Assembly (NCBI GenBank): GCA_035764935.1 | Contig: DASTYK010000149.1 | Span: forward strand, 1-36,943 | From: Longimicrobiales bacterium | Lineage (GTDB): Bacteria; Gemmatimonadota; Gemmatimonadetes; Longimicrobiales; RSA9 | Length of the DNA stretch: 36,943 nucleotides | Direction of reading: 5' to 3' | Shown here: positions 6,728 to 16,961 of the stretch, in pieces | Layout: each line of letters starts with the position of its first letter | Position numbering within the stretch: the stretch's first letter is position 1 | Notes under the pieces: model-generated | Seen by the model: only the letters and a program-made list of their open reading frames with translations | What the model was told of the DNA's origin: nothing | Databases searched by the model: none | Made by a program: the position numbers and the translations under genes

Positions 6728-8074
6728 TCAATCGAACAGATCGAGTGTGTCGGGGGGCGCGTTCCGCCGGTCCGCGGACTCCTCCGGCTGCGGCGGCTCG
6801 TCCGGTTCCGGGGCGTCCGGCGCGGTCGGTGAGGTAACCGGTCGCCCTTCCGCGGGCGCCTCGGCCGCGGCGGTCTGTTCCACCCCCTCGTCCAGTGACG
6901 CCGCCTCCGCGTCCTGCAGAGACACCTGTCGCTGGTCCAGCTTGCCCACACCCGGCTGCGCGACGTCGCCTGTGTGCGGCGCCTGCTCCTGGCGCTCCTC
7001 GGCGACCCGGCCGCGGCCGTGTGCGCGGGCGGGCTCCCGCGCGTACGCGGTCTCCGAAGCATCATCGGCGCCCGGCCGATGCCGGTACAGCTCGCGGCCG
7101 AGCGACCGGTCGTAGCCCGTCCAGCCCGCCGGCCCCGCCACGGTCGCCAGCATGCTGATGGCGTGCTGCATCTTGGCGTCGAGGTCGTCCGCATAGTGGA
7201 GGATGTACGCCTCGAGCGTGCGCGGCTCGCGTGGCGACTGCCACTCGTAGCGCCCCTGGTGGCTCGCAACCAGGTGCTGCAGCAGCGTCAGCCGCTGCGG
7301 CGTGAGCTGTCGCACCGACTCCGCAGCCTCCACCACCATCTGCATGCCGAGCACGATATGCCCGAGCAGCTTGCCCTCGTCCGTATACGGGAATCCTGCC
7401 CGTGCCCCGATCTCGCGCACCTTGCCGACGTCGTGCAGCAGTGCGCCGGTGATCAGCAGGTCACGATCGATGTGCGGCTCGTAGTGCGCGGCGAGCATGT
7501 CGCAGACGTGAGCAATCGAGAGCGTGTGCTCGATCAGCCCGCCGAGGTACGCATGGTGGTTGTACTTGGCGGCAGGCGCGAGCCGGAACCCCGCGCCCAG
7601 GTTGGTCCCCGCACCCAGCATGGTCTCGAGCAGCGCCCGCAGCGCGTCGTCCTGCACGGACGCGATCAGCACGGCCAGCTCCCGATCCATCTCCTCCGGG
7701 TCGCGGGGCGAGCGCGGCATGAAGTGCTCGAGGTCGTCGAGACCGACGTGAATCTGCGCGATCTCCTCGACCTTGAGCTGCCGCTCGCCGTTGAACACCT
7801 CCACGCGGCCGCGCACGCCGACGTACATCCCGTCGCGCAGGGAATCCGCGATCTGCTCGGCCATCTCCCAGACACGCCCCTCGAGCGCACCGTGCACGTC
7901 CTGGAGCTGCAGGCGGAGGTAGGGCTTGTCGGTCTTGGTGCGGAGCGTCTGCACGCTCACGAGGAAGTAGCAGGCGTGATAGATGTCGCCTGGACGCACC
8001 GAGGCAGCGGGCGGCCACGGAAAAGGGCCGCCCGCGATCCAGTCGCGCGGGCCGGGCAGCGGACGCTCGTTCAC
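6728..8074 (-). CDS. YhaM-like 3'-5' exoribonuclease (OB-fold plus HD domain) with acidic/proline-rich tail
   Basis: The N-terminal part (about residues 25-110) looks like an OB-fold nucleic-acid-binding domain (YFLVSVQTLRTK, YLRLQLQDVHG, VEVFNGERQLKVEEI). It is followed by an HD phosphohydrolase domain with HHAYLGGLIEHTLS and the metal-binding motif HDVGK beginning at residue 214. This architecture matches Bacillus YhaM, a 3'-5' exonuclease acting on RNA and single-stranded DNA. The last 110 or so residues are low-complexity, rich in Ala, Pro, Glu and Asp, and end in DTLDLFD. I chose the GTG at 8074 (448 residues) because it overlaps the pyrC TGA as GTGA; longer in-frame starts would lie inside pyrC. 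The gene is the last of the pyr operon. Nuclease function is inferred from family resemblance. Confidence 0.82.
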   Translation of the reverse strand: MNERPLPGPRDWIAGGPFPWPPAASVRPGDIYHACYFLVSVQTLRTKTDKPYLRLQLQDVHGALEGRVWEMAEQIADSLRDGMYVGVRGRVEVFNGERQLKVEEIAQIHVGLDDLEHFMPRSPRDPEEMDRELAVLIASVQDDALRALLETMLGAGTNLGAGFRLAPAAKYNHHAYLGGLIEHTLSIAHVCDMLAAHYEPHIDRDLLITGALLHDVGKVREIGARAGFPYTDEGKLLGHIVLGMQMVVEAAESVRQLTPQRLTLLQHLVASHQGRYEWQSPREPRTLEAYILHYADDLDAKMQHAISMLATVAGPAGWTGYDRSLGRELYRHRPGADDASETAYAREPARAHGRGRVAEERQEQAPHTGDVAQPGVGKLDQRQVSLQDAEAASLDEGVEQTAAAEAPAEGRPVTSPTAPDAPEPDEPPQPEESADRRNAPPDTLDLFD

Positions 8075-9372
8075 GCGTTCCGGCGCCAGCGTACGGATCC
8101 GTCGACGATGGTCATCTCGGGTGCTCCGCGCAGTGTCATCCCCTCGAACGGTGTGTTCCGGCTCTTGGAGAGGAACCTGGTGCGATCCACGGTCCACTCC
8201 CGCGCGGGATCGAACACCGTCACGTCGGCGATGCTGCCGCGGCGCAGCGTACCACCCGGCAGCGAAAACGCACGCGCCGGCGCACAGCTCATTCGCTCGA
8301 TCAGCTGCGCAAGAGTGAGCACCTTCTTCTCCACGAGCTGGGTCACGGCGACCCCGAGTGCCGTTTCCAGCCCGACGAGGCCGAACGGCGCATCCTCGAA
8401 CGCCTGCTCCTTCTCGTCGTAGTGGTGCGGCGCGTGATCCGTCGCGATGACGTCCAGCGTGCCGTCACCGACGCCTTCGATCACAGCTGCACGATCTTCG
8501 GGGCGCCGCAATGGCGGGTTGACCTTGGCCTCCGTGCGGTACTGCTCACAGGCCTCATCGGTCAGCGTGAAGTGGTGCGGCGTGCCCTCGGCCGTGACGG
8601 ACACGCCCCGTGCCTTGGCATCACGGATCATCGCGACGCCGGCCCGTGTCGAGACGTGCTGGATGTGCAGCCGTCCGCCGGTCAGCTCCGCCAGCAGCAG
8701 GTCGCGCGCGATGACGACGTCCTCGGACGCGTTGGGAATGCCGCGGATGCCCAGCCGCGTCGAAACGATGCCTTCATTCATCGAGCCGCCCGCCGACAGC
8801 GAATGGTCCTCGCAGTGCTGCGCGACCGGGATGCCGAACGTGCGTGCGTACTCCAGGGCCAGGCGCATCAGGCCTGCATCGGCGACCGGCCTGCCATCAT
8901 CGGTAATGGCGACGGCGCCCGCTTCCGCCATCTCGCCGATCAGCGTGAGTCGCTCCCCTTTCATTCCGAGCGACACCGTTCCGGTCGGGTACACACGGGC
9001 GAAGCCTGCGCGGCGTCCTTCCGCACGCACGAACCCCACCGCCGCCGGATCGTCGATCGGCGGATCCGTGTTCGGCATCGCGCAGACGGCCGTGAAGCCG
9101 CCGGCCAGGGCCGCACGTGCTCCCGTCGCGATCGTTTCCTTGTGCTCCCCGCCCGGCTCGCGCAGGTGCACGTGCACGTCGATCAGGCCGGGTGCGACGA
9201 CGAGGCCGCTGACGTCGAGGACCTCGGCGTCGTCGGGCGTGCCGAAGCCGGTGCCGACAGCTTCCACCTGGCCCCCGACCAGCAGCACGTCCGCCGTGCC
9301 GTCCTGTCCTGTCGATGGATCGATGACGTGTCCGCCGCGCAGCAGCAGCGGCCGTGTCCCGTTGGTTGCCAT
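8071..9372 (-). CDS. pyrC: Dihydroorotase
   Basis: PyrC closes carbamoyl-aspartate to dihydroorotate, the third step of pyrimidine synthesis, in the cytoplasm. The 433-residue protein is an amidohydrolase TIM barrel of the class I type. Metal-site motifs are DVHVHLREPG (the paired histidines), AMPNTDPP, QHCEDHSLS, HIQHVSTRAGV and TDHAPHHYDEKE with the catalytic aspartate. The metal-bridging carboxylated lysine expected in some types was not pinned down. The ATG at 9372 lies 10 bases after the pyrB stop, with GAAGGG inside the end of pyrB as a possible ribosome site and GAGG touching the ATG. The gene sits between pyrB and the YhaM-like gene, which starts within its stop codon. Confidence 0.96.
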   Translation of the reverse strand: MATNGTRPLLLRGGHVIDPSTGQDGTADVLLVGGQVEAVGTGFGTPDDAEVLDVSGLVVAPGLIDVHVHLREPGGEHKETIATGARAALAGGFTAVCAMPNTDPPIDDPAAVGFVRAEGRRAGFARVYPTGTVSLGMKGERLTLIGEMAEAGAVAITDDGRPVADAGLMRLALEYARTFGIPVAQHCEDHSLSAGGSMNEGIVSTRLGIRGIPNASEDVVIARDLLLAELTGGRLHIQHVSTRAGVAMIRDAKARGVSVTAEGTPHHFTLTDEACEQYRTEAKVNPPLRRPEDRAAVIEGVGDGTLDVIATDHAPHHYDEKEQAFEDAPFGLVGLETALGVAVTQLVEKKVLTLAQLIERMSCAPARAFSLPGGTLRRGSIADVTVFDPAREWTVDRTRFLSKSRNTPFEGMTLRGAPEMTIVDGSVRWRRNA

Positions 9373-9382
9373 CCTCAGCGAC

Positions 9383-10348
9383 TCACCCTTCCGCCTTTGC
9401 AGCCTCCGCGCGGTCGGGCGCGCCACCGGCGAGGAGGTAGAGCACGGCCATGCGCACGGCGACGCCGTTCGTGACCTGGTTCAGAATTACCGACTGCGGA
9501 CCGTCCGCGACGTCGCTGTCGATCTCGACACCCCGGTTCATCGGGCCGGGGTGCAGGATCAGCAGATCACGAGGCGCTCGCTCGATCCGCTCGCGCGTCA
9601 CACCGAACACGCGGTTGTACTCGCGCAGGCTGGGGATGAAGCCCGCCTGCATCCGCTCCAGCTGCAGGCGCAGCACGTTCAGCGCATCCGCCCACTCGAT
9701 CGCCTCCTCAATGCGGTCGAACACCTGCACGCCGAGTTCCTCGACACCGATCGGCAGCAGCGTGCGCGGTGCGCAGACGGCCACTTCCGCGCCCAGCTTG
9801 GTCAGCCCCCAGATGTTCGAGCGCGCGACCCGCGAGTGCAGCACGTCGCCCACGATGCAGACCCGCAATCCCTCGATGCGGCCGAGGTGGTCGCGCAGCG
9901 TCAGCATGTCCAGCAGCGCCTGCGTCGGATGCTCGTGCCGGCCGTCGCCGGCGTTGACGACATTGGATGGGATGCGTTCCGCGAGGAACTGTGCCGCACC
10001 GGACGAGCCGTGCCGGATGACGACCATGTCGATGCGCATCGCCTCGAGGTTGCGCGCCGTGTCGACCAGCGTCTCGCCCTTCTGCACGCTCGAGCCGGTG
10101 CTCGCGATGTTGACGGTGTCGGCGGAAAGGCGCTTCTCGGCGAACTCGAAGGAAATGCGGGTGCGGGTGGACGCTTCGAAGAAGAGGTTGACGATCGTCT
10201 TGCCGCGCAGCACGGGCACCTTCTTGATCGCCCGTTCGCTGATCTCCTTGAAAGGATCAGCCGTATCCAGGATGCCGCGGATCTGTTCGGCCGTGAGCCG
10301 CTCGAGACCGATCAGGTCCTTGCCGAGCGGGGTTGCCGCAGGATTCAT
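9383..10348 (-). CDS. pyrB: Aspartate carbamoyltransferase catalytic subunit
   Basis: PyrB condenses carbamoyl phosphate with aspartate, the committed step of pyrimidine synthesis. The 321-residue length is normal for the catalytic chain. Motifs: the carbamoyl-phosphate loop STRTR at residues 60-64, [29 protein letters not shown] and the C-terminal [11 protein letters not shown]. The ATG at 10348 overlaps the pyrR stop (ATGA), so translation is coupled to pyrR. No pyrI regulatory subunit gene is present in the window, which fits control through PyrR and operon arrangements found outside the enterobacteria. Confidence 0.97.
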   Translation of the reverse strand: MNPAATPLGKDLIGLERLTAEQIRGILDTADPFKEISERAIKKVPVLRGKTIVNLFFEASTRTRISFEFAEKRLSADTVNIASTGSSVQKGETLVDTARNLEAMRIDMVVIRHGSSGAAQFLAERIPSNVVNAGDGRHEHPTQALLDMLTLRDHLGRIEGLRVCIVGDVLHSRVARSNIWGLTKLGAEVAVCAPRTLLPIGVEELGVQVFDRIEEAIEWADALNVLRLQLERMQAGFIPSLREYNRVFGVTRERIERAPRDLLILHPGPMNRGVEIDSDVADGPQSVILNQVTNGVAVRMAVLYLLAGGAPDRAEAAKAEG

Positions 10349-10905
10349 GGGCTGGCCTCCCCGCCGCGCAGCTCGACCGCGAGGCGATCGTCCAGCTCCG
10401 GCACCAGGACTTCCACGCGACCGCCCGGCCTCACCTGCACCACGCGACCCACCACGTCCGGCTGGATCGGCAGCTCGCGCCCGCCCCGGTCGACCAGCAC
10501 GCACAGGAAGATGCGAGCGGGCCGTCCGAAGTCGGCCAGTTCGTCCAGTGCGGCTCTCACGGTGCGGCCGGTGTAGAGGACGTCGTCGATGATCACCAGT
10601 CGGCGGTCGTCGATGCCGCCCTCGGGCAGACGCGTCTCGCCGAGCACCGGACGCGGGCCGATCGCCGTCAGGTCGTCGCGGTACAGGGTGATGTCGAGGG
10701 TGCCGACCGGCGGGCGCGTGGCCTCGGCGCCCTCGATCTCGCCGGCGATGCGTTCGGCGAGCTGCACGCCGCGCCGCTGGATGCCGAGCAGCGAGAGCCC
10801 TTCGACGCCTGCGTTCAGCTCAACGATCTCGCGCGCCATGCGCGCGAGCGTGCGCGTCACAGCGCGCTCGTCCATCAACTGCTGTCGCTGCGGTTCCGCG
10901 CTCAT
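10345..10905 (-). CDS. pyrR: PyrR, pyrimidine regulatory protein / uracil phosphoribosyltransferase
   Basis: PyrR belongs to the type I phosphoribosyltransferase fold. It senses UMP/PRPP and in many bacteria regulates the pyr operon through mRNA attenuation; it can also convert uracil to UMP. The 186-residue protein has the PRPP loop [12 protein letters not shown] and the typical [13 protein letters not shown] and DITLYRDDL segments. The first ATG at 10905 has no clear ribosome site; an internal ATG at 10875 (MDERAV) would also leave a normal PyrR. It is the first gene of pyrR-pyrB-pyrC-yhaM-like. The predicted transcript leader is only about 35 bases and shows no anti-terminator/terminator pair, so classical PyrR attenuation at this operon is not supported by what I see. 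Confidence 0.95.
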   Translation of the reverse strand: MSAEPQRQQLMDERAVTRTLARMAREIVELNAGVEGLSLLGIQRRGVQLAERIAGEIEGAEATRPPVGTLDITLYRDDLTAIGPRPVLGETRLPEGGIDDRRLVIIDDVLYTGRTVRAALDELADFGRPARIFLCVLVDRGGRELPIQPDVVGRVVQVRPGGRVEVLVPELDDRLAVELRGGEASP

Positions 10906-10946
10906 CAGGATGTGCCGGTGCGTGACAGGATTCTTCTTCGCGACGG

Positions 10947-10975
10947 AAGCTAGGCGGGGGGTCTGACAGCGTCAA
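10947..10975 (-). promoter_or_regulatory. Sigma-70-type promoter of the pyr operon
   Basis: On the minus strand TTGACG (10975-10970) is followed after exactly 17 bases by TAGCTT (10952-10947). The wider blocks GCGTTGACGCT and CTAGCTTCCG recur with the same spacing upstream of gltX. Transcription would start near 10940, giving a leader of about 35 bases before the pyrR ATG. The match to a sister promoter in the same window raises my confidence above what the -10 alone would justify. Confidence 0.7.
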
Positions 10976-10994
10976 CGCCACGCAGCGGCCACGC

Positions 10995-11023
10995 TTTACA
11001 CGATCGTCCCCGGCCCCTACTTT
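10995..11023 (+). promoter_or_regulatory. Probable promoter of the NhaC-type antiporter gene
   Basis: TTTACA (10995-11000), a 17-base spacer and TACTTT (11018-11023) form a plausible sigma-70 promoter, about 80 bases before the antiporter ATG. It lies back to back with the pyrR promoter, their -35 boxes 19 bases apart. The -10 shares the TA-N-N-TT-C pattern of the pyrR and gltX promoters. Confidence 0.5.
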
Positions 11024-11103
11024 CGGCGGCCAGCCCACTGCGCGATGGCGCGCCCGAGCCCGCCGCGCGACTGGTCCCATCGAATCCCGGAGCTGATCCG
11101 AAG

Positions 11104-12771
<1,668 letters not shown>

Positions 12772-12839
12772 ACGGCGTGGAATGGGCCTGAGTGCGAGCA
12801 GGCGAGGAGTGGCGGCCCCCCTCGCTCCGCTCGGCAGAT

Positions 12840-12874
12840 GCGCGGCTGATTCCGATTCTGAGGATCAGCCGCGC
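12840..12874. terminator. Bidirectional hairpin between the antiporter gene and tadA
   Basis: An 11-base perfect inverted repeat, GCGCGGCTGAT (12840-12850) and ATCAGCCGCGC (12864-12874), encloses a 13-base loop. It sits 68 bases after the antiporter stop and overlaps the last codons of tadA, in a convergent gap. No strong T-run follows on either side (only CTGTTTC on the plus side), so the terminator role is likely but not certain. Confidence 0.5.
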
Positions 12875-13374
12875 GCTGTTTCGCGGCGTGCGCGGAAGAA
12901 CGCCCGCAGGAGCTCACCGGCCGGCTCCGCCAGCACGCCGGCCGTCAGCTGCATCCGGTGATTCAGCCGCGGATCCTGCACGATGCAGCCGAGCGAGCCG
13001 CACATCCCGCTCTTCGGGTCCGCCGCCGCATAGATCAGCCGCCGGATCTTCGCCAGCACCAGCGCACCCGCGCACATCGCGCAGGGCTCGAGCGTCACGT
13101 ACATCTCCGCGTCGAGCAGCCGTGCACTGCCGACCTTTGCAGCTGCGCGCCGAAGCGCGACCAGCTCTGCGTGCGCGGTCGGATCATTGTGGGTGCGTGT
13201 CAGGTTCCAGGCTTCGGCGAGGATGCGATCGTCCTGCACGATCACGGCGCCAACGGGCACTTCCTCGACTGCGCGGGCGGCATGCGCGAGCTCGAGGGCA
13301 CGCTGCATCCACGCAGCGTCCCGCGAACCGGGGGGTGTGAGCACGACGTCGCCTGCCCGGGGCGCCGGTCGCAT
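12865..13374 (-). CDS. tadA: tRNA-specific adenosine deaminase (TadA type)
   Basis: TadA deaminates the wobble adenosine of tRNA-Arg(ACG) to inosine. The protein is 169 residues in the longest reasonable form. It has the zinc deaminase motifs TAHAE (His68, Glu70) and PCAMCAGA (Cys98, Cys101), plus MYVTLEPCAMCAGA and a C-terminal GELLRAFFRARR as in TadA. The ATG at 13374 lies six bases after the gltX stop and has no obvious ribosome site; the family normally starts about 8-15 residues before WMQRALELA, so a GTG or the ATG at 13308 is possible. Other cytidine/guanine deaminases share the motifs, but the C-terminal helix and length favour TadA. It is cotranscribed with gltX. Confidence 0.88.
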   Translation of the reverse strand: MRPAPRAGDVVLTPPGSRDAAWMQRALELAHAARAVEEVPVGAVIVQDDRILAEAWNLTRTHNDPTAHAELVALRRAAAKVGSARLLDAEMYVTLEPCAMCAGALVLAKIRRLIYAAADPKSGMCGSLGCIVQDPRLNHRMQLTAGVLAEPAGELLRAFFRARRETARG

Positions 13375-13380
13375 CGGGAC

Positions 13381-14835
13381 TCAGGCGTGCGCTGCGAGCT
13401 CGCCCAGCGCGCGATCGATGCGTGCAAGCACCCGCTCACGGCCGAGCACCATCGCGACTTCGAAGATCCCGGGCGAGACCGCCTGGCCGAGCAGGGCGAC
13501 ACGCAGCGGGTGGATCAACTTGCCTGCGCCCACACCGAGCGTTTCGGCACATGACCGCAGCGCTGCCTCGAGCGAGCTCTCACTCCACCCCTCCAGCCCG
13601 GCAAAGCACTCGTACAGCGCCCGCAGGCGGGCGCCCGTATCCGCATCCTTCCAGTGCTTCGCGACAGCCGCAGGATCGTATGTGAAATCGTCGCTCAGGT
13701 ACGCCGCACCGTATTTCGCGAAATCGTCGATCGTGCGCGCGCGGGTCTTCAGGAGGTCGATCACGGCGTGCAGCCTCGCGCCATCCTGCCGCAGCGTCGC
13801 AGGATCCAGCGTGCCGGCACGCTCGAAGGCATCGAGGACAAGGGGCTCCAGCTCCGCTGCACGCATGCGCTCGATATACTGCCCGTTCATCCACTCGAGC
13901 TTCGCCGGATCGAACACCGCGCTCTTGGCGTTGATGCCCTCGAGCGAAAAGCGCGCGACCAGCGCGTCGCGCGTGAACAGCTCTTCCTCCGTCCCGGGGT
14001 TCCAGCCCAGCAGCGCGAGGAAGTTGACCATCGCGTCCGGCAGGATGCCCTGGTTGCGGTACTCGCCCACCGCCGTGGCACCGTGCCGCTTGGACAGCCG
14101 CTTGCCGTCCGAACCGAGAATCATCGGCACGTGCGCAAACGTCGGGACGGGCTTCCCGAGTGCCCGGTACAGCAGGATCTGCTTCGGCGTGTTGGATACG
14201 TGATCGTCACCGCGGATCACGTGCGTGATCCGCATCTCGATGTCATCGCTGACCACCGCGAGGTTGTAGATCGGTGTGCCGTCGCTGCGCAGCACGACGA
14301 AGTCCTCGATATCCGCATTCGCGAACCCGATTCGACCGTGCACCGCGTCGTCCCATTCCGTACGCCCTTCCGGCACGTGGAAACGGATCGTGTGCGGCTC
14401 GCCGGCCGCAGCGCGCCGCTTGCCATCATCGGACGAAACGGTGCGCAGGCAGAGCCGGTCGTAGCGGAAGGCGTGCGGGTCCGTTCCTTCCGCTGCGCTC
14501 CGCCGCTCCTCCAGCTGCTCCGGCGTGCAGAAACAGCGGTACGCCCGTCCCCGCTCCAGCAGCATGTGTGCATCGGCGACATGCCGCTGCAACCCGTCGG
14601 CCTGGTGGTACGGCCCCTCGTCCCACGTGAGGCCGAGCCACTCCATCCCCTCCAGGATCGCGGCCGTGTGCGCATCACTCGAGCGTTCGCGATCCGTGTC
14701 CTCTATACGCAGCACGAACACGCCGCCGTGGCGACGTGCCAGCAGCCAGTTGAAGAGTGCGGTGCGCGCCCCACCGACGTGCAGATAGCCCGTCGGCGAA
14801 GGCGCGAACCGCACGCGCATTTCATCGGATGTCAT
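13381..14835 (-). CDS. gltX: Glutamyl-tRNA synthetase
   Basis: GltX charges tRNA with glutamate in the cytoplasm. The 484-residue protein is a full-length class I synthetase: the HIGH-type motif in PSPTGYLHVGGA at residues 13-24, RIEDTDRERS, the mid-domain YNLAVVSDDIEMRITHVIRGDDH, the KMSKS-type loop GKRLSKRHGA, and an all-helical anticodon-binding C-terminus. Whether it is discriminating or also charges tRNA-Gln cannot be read safely, and no gatCAB genes are in view. The ATG at 14835 begins only eight bases after a strong -10 box, so the mRNA may be leaderless; the next ATG (14820, MRVRFAPSP) is the alternative. tadA follows six bases after the stop. Confidence 0.96.
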   Translation of the reverse strand: MTSDEMRVRFAPSPTGYLHVGGARTALFNWLLARRHGGVFVLRIEDTDRERSSDAHTAAILEGMEWLGLTWDEGPYHQADGLQRHVADAHMLLERGRAYRCFCTPEQLEERRSAAEGTDPHAFRYDRLCLRTVSSDDGKRRAAAGEPHTIRFHVPEGRTEWDDAVHGRIGFANADIEDFVVLRSDGTPIYNLAVVSDDIEMRITHVIRGDDHVSNTPKQILLYRALGKPVPTFAHVPMILGSDGKRLSKRHGATAVGEYRNQGILPDAMVNFLALLGWNPGTEEELFTRDALVARFSLEGINAKSAVFDPAKLEWMNGQYIERMRAAELEPLVLDAFERAGTLDPATLRQDGARLHAVIDLLKTRARTIDDFAKYGAAYLSDDFTYDPAAVAKHWKDADTGARLRALYECFAGLEGWSESSLEAALRSCAETLGVGAGKLIHPLRVALLGQAVSPGIFEVAMVLGRERVLARIDRALGELAAHA

Positions 14836-14843
14836 GAAGGCGG

Positions 14844-14872
14844 AAGCTAGAGATGCCCTGCAGGAGCGTCAA
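14844..14872 (-). promoter_or_regulatory. Sigma-70-type promoter of gltX
   Basis: TTGACG (14872-14867), a 17-base spacer and TAGCTT (14849-14844) on the minus strand. The surrounding blocks GCGTTGACGCT and CTAGCTTCCG are identical to those at the pyrR promoter. The -35 contains the TGA stop of the small upstream gene. The -10 ends eight bases before the gltX ATG at 14835, so transcription should start at or within about two bases of the start codon. Confidence 0.7.
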
Positions 14873-15114
14873 CGCATGTTGGCGAGTGCCCGGCGCAGGT
14901 CGCGCACCAGCTCGGCCTCCCGGTCGTGCGCACGCTGCAGTGCATCGACCGCATCCTCGCGCCCCGCCGATGCCGCATCGCAGAGCAGACCGCGGTAGCG
15001 CGCAAGCCGGTCCAGGCGCTCGCACAGCTCGCGCTCGAGCGGATGATCGTCCAGCCCCTCATCGTCGGCCAGCGCCCAGAACGCCTCCAGTCCTGGTGGC
15101 ACGTCATTCTGCAT
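14869..15114 (-). CDS. Small hypothetical protein, 81 residues
   Basis: I do not recognise this protein. It begins [15 protein letters not shown] and is highly charged, with many Glu, Asp and Arg. From about residue 25 it is probably helical or coiled-coil ([18 protein letters not shown] and later [17 protein letters not shown]). No signal peptide or membrane segment is visible, so it should be cytoplasmic. The ATG at 15114 has GAGGGTGAG a few bases upstream, better than the more distant ATG at 15213. It lies on the same strand just upstream of gltX, and its stop codon is part of the gltX -35 box. Its coding status rests on the ribosome site, amino-acid pattern and fit between neighbours. Confidence 0.6.
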   Translation of the reverse strand: MQNDVPPGLEAFWALADDEGLDDHPLERELCERLDRLARYRGLLCDAASAGREDAVDALQRAHDREAELVRDLRRALANMR

Positions 15115-15218
15115 GTGCTCACCCTCGCGGCCGCGCCGCATTTCAGGAGTCCACCGGATCACCGACTTCTGGTGCAAGCCCCGTTCCCGCCACCCTGTCG
15201 CCCCCTCCCGCACTTCCC

Positions 15219-15224
15219 TATCTT
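15219..15224 (+). promoter_or_regulatory. Possible -10 element upstream of fhs
   Basis: CCTATCTTGCG contains TATCTT about 40 bases before the fhs start. It fits the TA-N-N-TT pattern of the pyrR, gltX and antiporter promoters, but no good -35 lies at the usual spacing (the nearest candidate is TGTCGC). Treat as tentative. Confidence 0.3.
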
Positions 15225-15265
15225 GCGCCCGCCTGTTCCGGACACCTTCCAGGAGCCCGCACTAC

Positions 15266-16933
15266 ATGCTCAGCGATATCGAAATCGCGCAGGCCGCCGA
15301 GCTGCAGCCGATCCACGCGATCGCTGCTCAGCTCGGCCTCTCCGATGACGAGATCATCCCCTACGGCCGCTACAAGGCCAAAATCCCGCTCGACGTCATC
15401 GCACACCGTGAAAGCGAGCCCGGTCAGCTCGTGCTCGTCACCGGCATCAGCCCCACCCCGGCCGGCGAAGGGAAATCCACCCTCTCCGTCGGTCTCGCCG
15501 ACGCCCTCCGCCAGCGCGGCCAGAAGGTCGTCATCGCCCTCCGGGAGCCGAGCCTCGGCCCCGTCTTCGGCATGAAGGGTGGCGCAACCGGCGGGGGTCA
15601 CGCCCAGGTCGTACCGATGGAGGACATCAACCTCCACTTCACCGGCGATTTCCACGCGATCACGAGCGCCAACGCACTGCTCGCCGCGATGCTGGACAAC
15701 CACCTCCAGCAGGGCAACGAGCTCGGCATCGACGTGCGGCGTATCACCTGGAAGCGCTGCCTCGACATGAACGACCGCGCGCTCCGCAGCATCACCGTCG
15801 GGCTCGGCGGCGTGGGGGACGGCGTGCCGCGCCAGGACCGCTTCCAGATCACGGCCGCGAGCGAGGTCATGGCCGTCTTCTGCCTGGCCAGCGATCGCAA
15901 CGACCTCGAAGCCCGCCTCGGTCGCATCATCGTGGGCTACGATCGGGGCAAAGCGCCCGTCCGCGCAGAGTCCCTCCGCGCCAACGGCGCCATGACACTC
16001 CTGCTCAAGGAGGCGATCGCGCCCAACCTGGTGCAGACGCTCGAGGGGACGCCCGCCTTCATTCACGGCGGACCGTTCGCCAACATCGCGCACGGCTGCA
16101 ACTCGCTGATCGCGACGCGTGCGGGTCTCGCGCTCGGCGACGTCGTGGTCACGGAAGCCGGCTTCGGCGCTGACCTGGGCGCGGAGAAGTTCTTCGACAT
16201 CAAGTGCAGGACGGGCGGGCTGCGCCCTGCTGCCGCGGTCGTGGTGGCGACGATCCGGGCGCTCAAGCTGCACGGCGACGTCGCACTCGCGGACATCACG
16301 GTGCCGAATGCGGCGGCCGTGCGGAAGGGATTCGTGAACCTGCAGAAGCACGTGGAGAACGTGCGCAAGTTCGGCGTACCGCCGGTCGTCGCACTGAACC
16401 GCTTCGCGACGGACACGCAGGAGGAGATGGCGGTGGTGATGGACGGCTGCCGCGAGATGGGGGTGGAGGTCGCGCTGGCGGACGTCCACGCCAGGGGTGG
16501 CGCTGGCGGGCTCGAGCTGGCGGACGTGGTGATCGAGACGCTGCAGGGTGGCGCTGCGGACTTCCGGCCGCTGTATGCGCTGGAGCAGCCGCTCATGGCC
16601 AAGATCGAGACCATCGCGCGCGAGATCTACGGCGCGGACGGCGTGGACTACGTCGGCACGGCAGCGCGCGACATCGCCCGCCTGGAGGAGATCGGGCTCC
16701 GCGACGTTCCCGTGTGCATGGCCAAGACGCAGTACTCGTTCTCCGACAATCCGACGCTGCGGGGGCGGCCCAGCGGCTTCCGCATCAGCGTTCGCGAGGT
16801 GACGCCGTCGGCGGGGGCGGGATTCGTCGTGGCGCACACCGGCGACATCATGACGATGCCGGGTCTGCCGCGTCGTCCGGCAGCGGAGGGTATGAAGGTG
16901 CTGCCGGACGGAAGTGTGACGGGGTTGTTCTAG
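15266..16933 (+). CDS. fhs: Formate--tetrahydrofolate ligase
   Basis: Fhs makes 10-formyl-tetrahydrofolate from formate, THF and ATP, feeding purine and formyl-Met-tRNA synthesis or one-carbon assimilation. The 555-residue length is standard. The P-loop-like TPAGEGKST is at residues 64-72, followed by [24 protein letters not shown], the [26 protein letters not shown] segment, [30 protein letters not shown] and the C-terminal [19 protein letters not shown] with [11 protein letters not shown]. The ATG at 15266 has AGGAG ten bases upstream. It is monocistronic, convergent with ccmH, which ends 28 bases beyond its stop. No folD or other one-carbon gene is adjacent. Confidence 0.97.
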   Translation: MLSDIEIAQAAELQPIHAIAAQLGLSDDEIIPYGRYKAKIPLDVIAHRESEPGQLVLVTGISPTPAGEGKSTLSVGLADALRQRGQKVVIALREPSLGPVFGMKGGATGGGHAQVVPMEDINLHFTGDFHAITSANALLAAMLDNHLQQGNELGIDVRRITWKRCLDMNDRALRSITVGLGGVGDGVPRQDRFQITAASEVMAVFCLASDRNDLEARLGRIIVGYDRGKAPVRAESLRANGAMTLLLKEAIAPNLVQTLEGTPAFIHGGPFANIAHGCNSLIATRAGLALGDVVVTEAGFGADLGAEKFFDIKCRTGGLRPAAAVVVATIRALKLHGDVALADITVPNAAAVRKGFVNLQKHVENVRKFGVPPVVALNRFATDTQEEMAVVMDGCREMGVEVALADVHARGGAGGLELADVVIETLQGGAADFRPLYALEQPLMAKIETIAREIYGADGVDYVGTAARDIARLEEIGLRDVPVCMAKTQYSFSDNPTLRGRPSGFRISVREVTPSAGAGFVVAHTGDIMTMPGLPRRPAAEGMKVLPDGSVTGLF

Positions 16934-16961
16934 GCGTTGTCAGCGACCGTGGGGTGGCGCG

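Noticed and set aside
10906-10946. PyrR attenuator or riboswitch in the pyr leader
   Set aside because: The predicted leader is about 35 bases and has no alternative hairpins or T-run.
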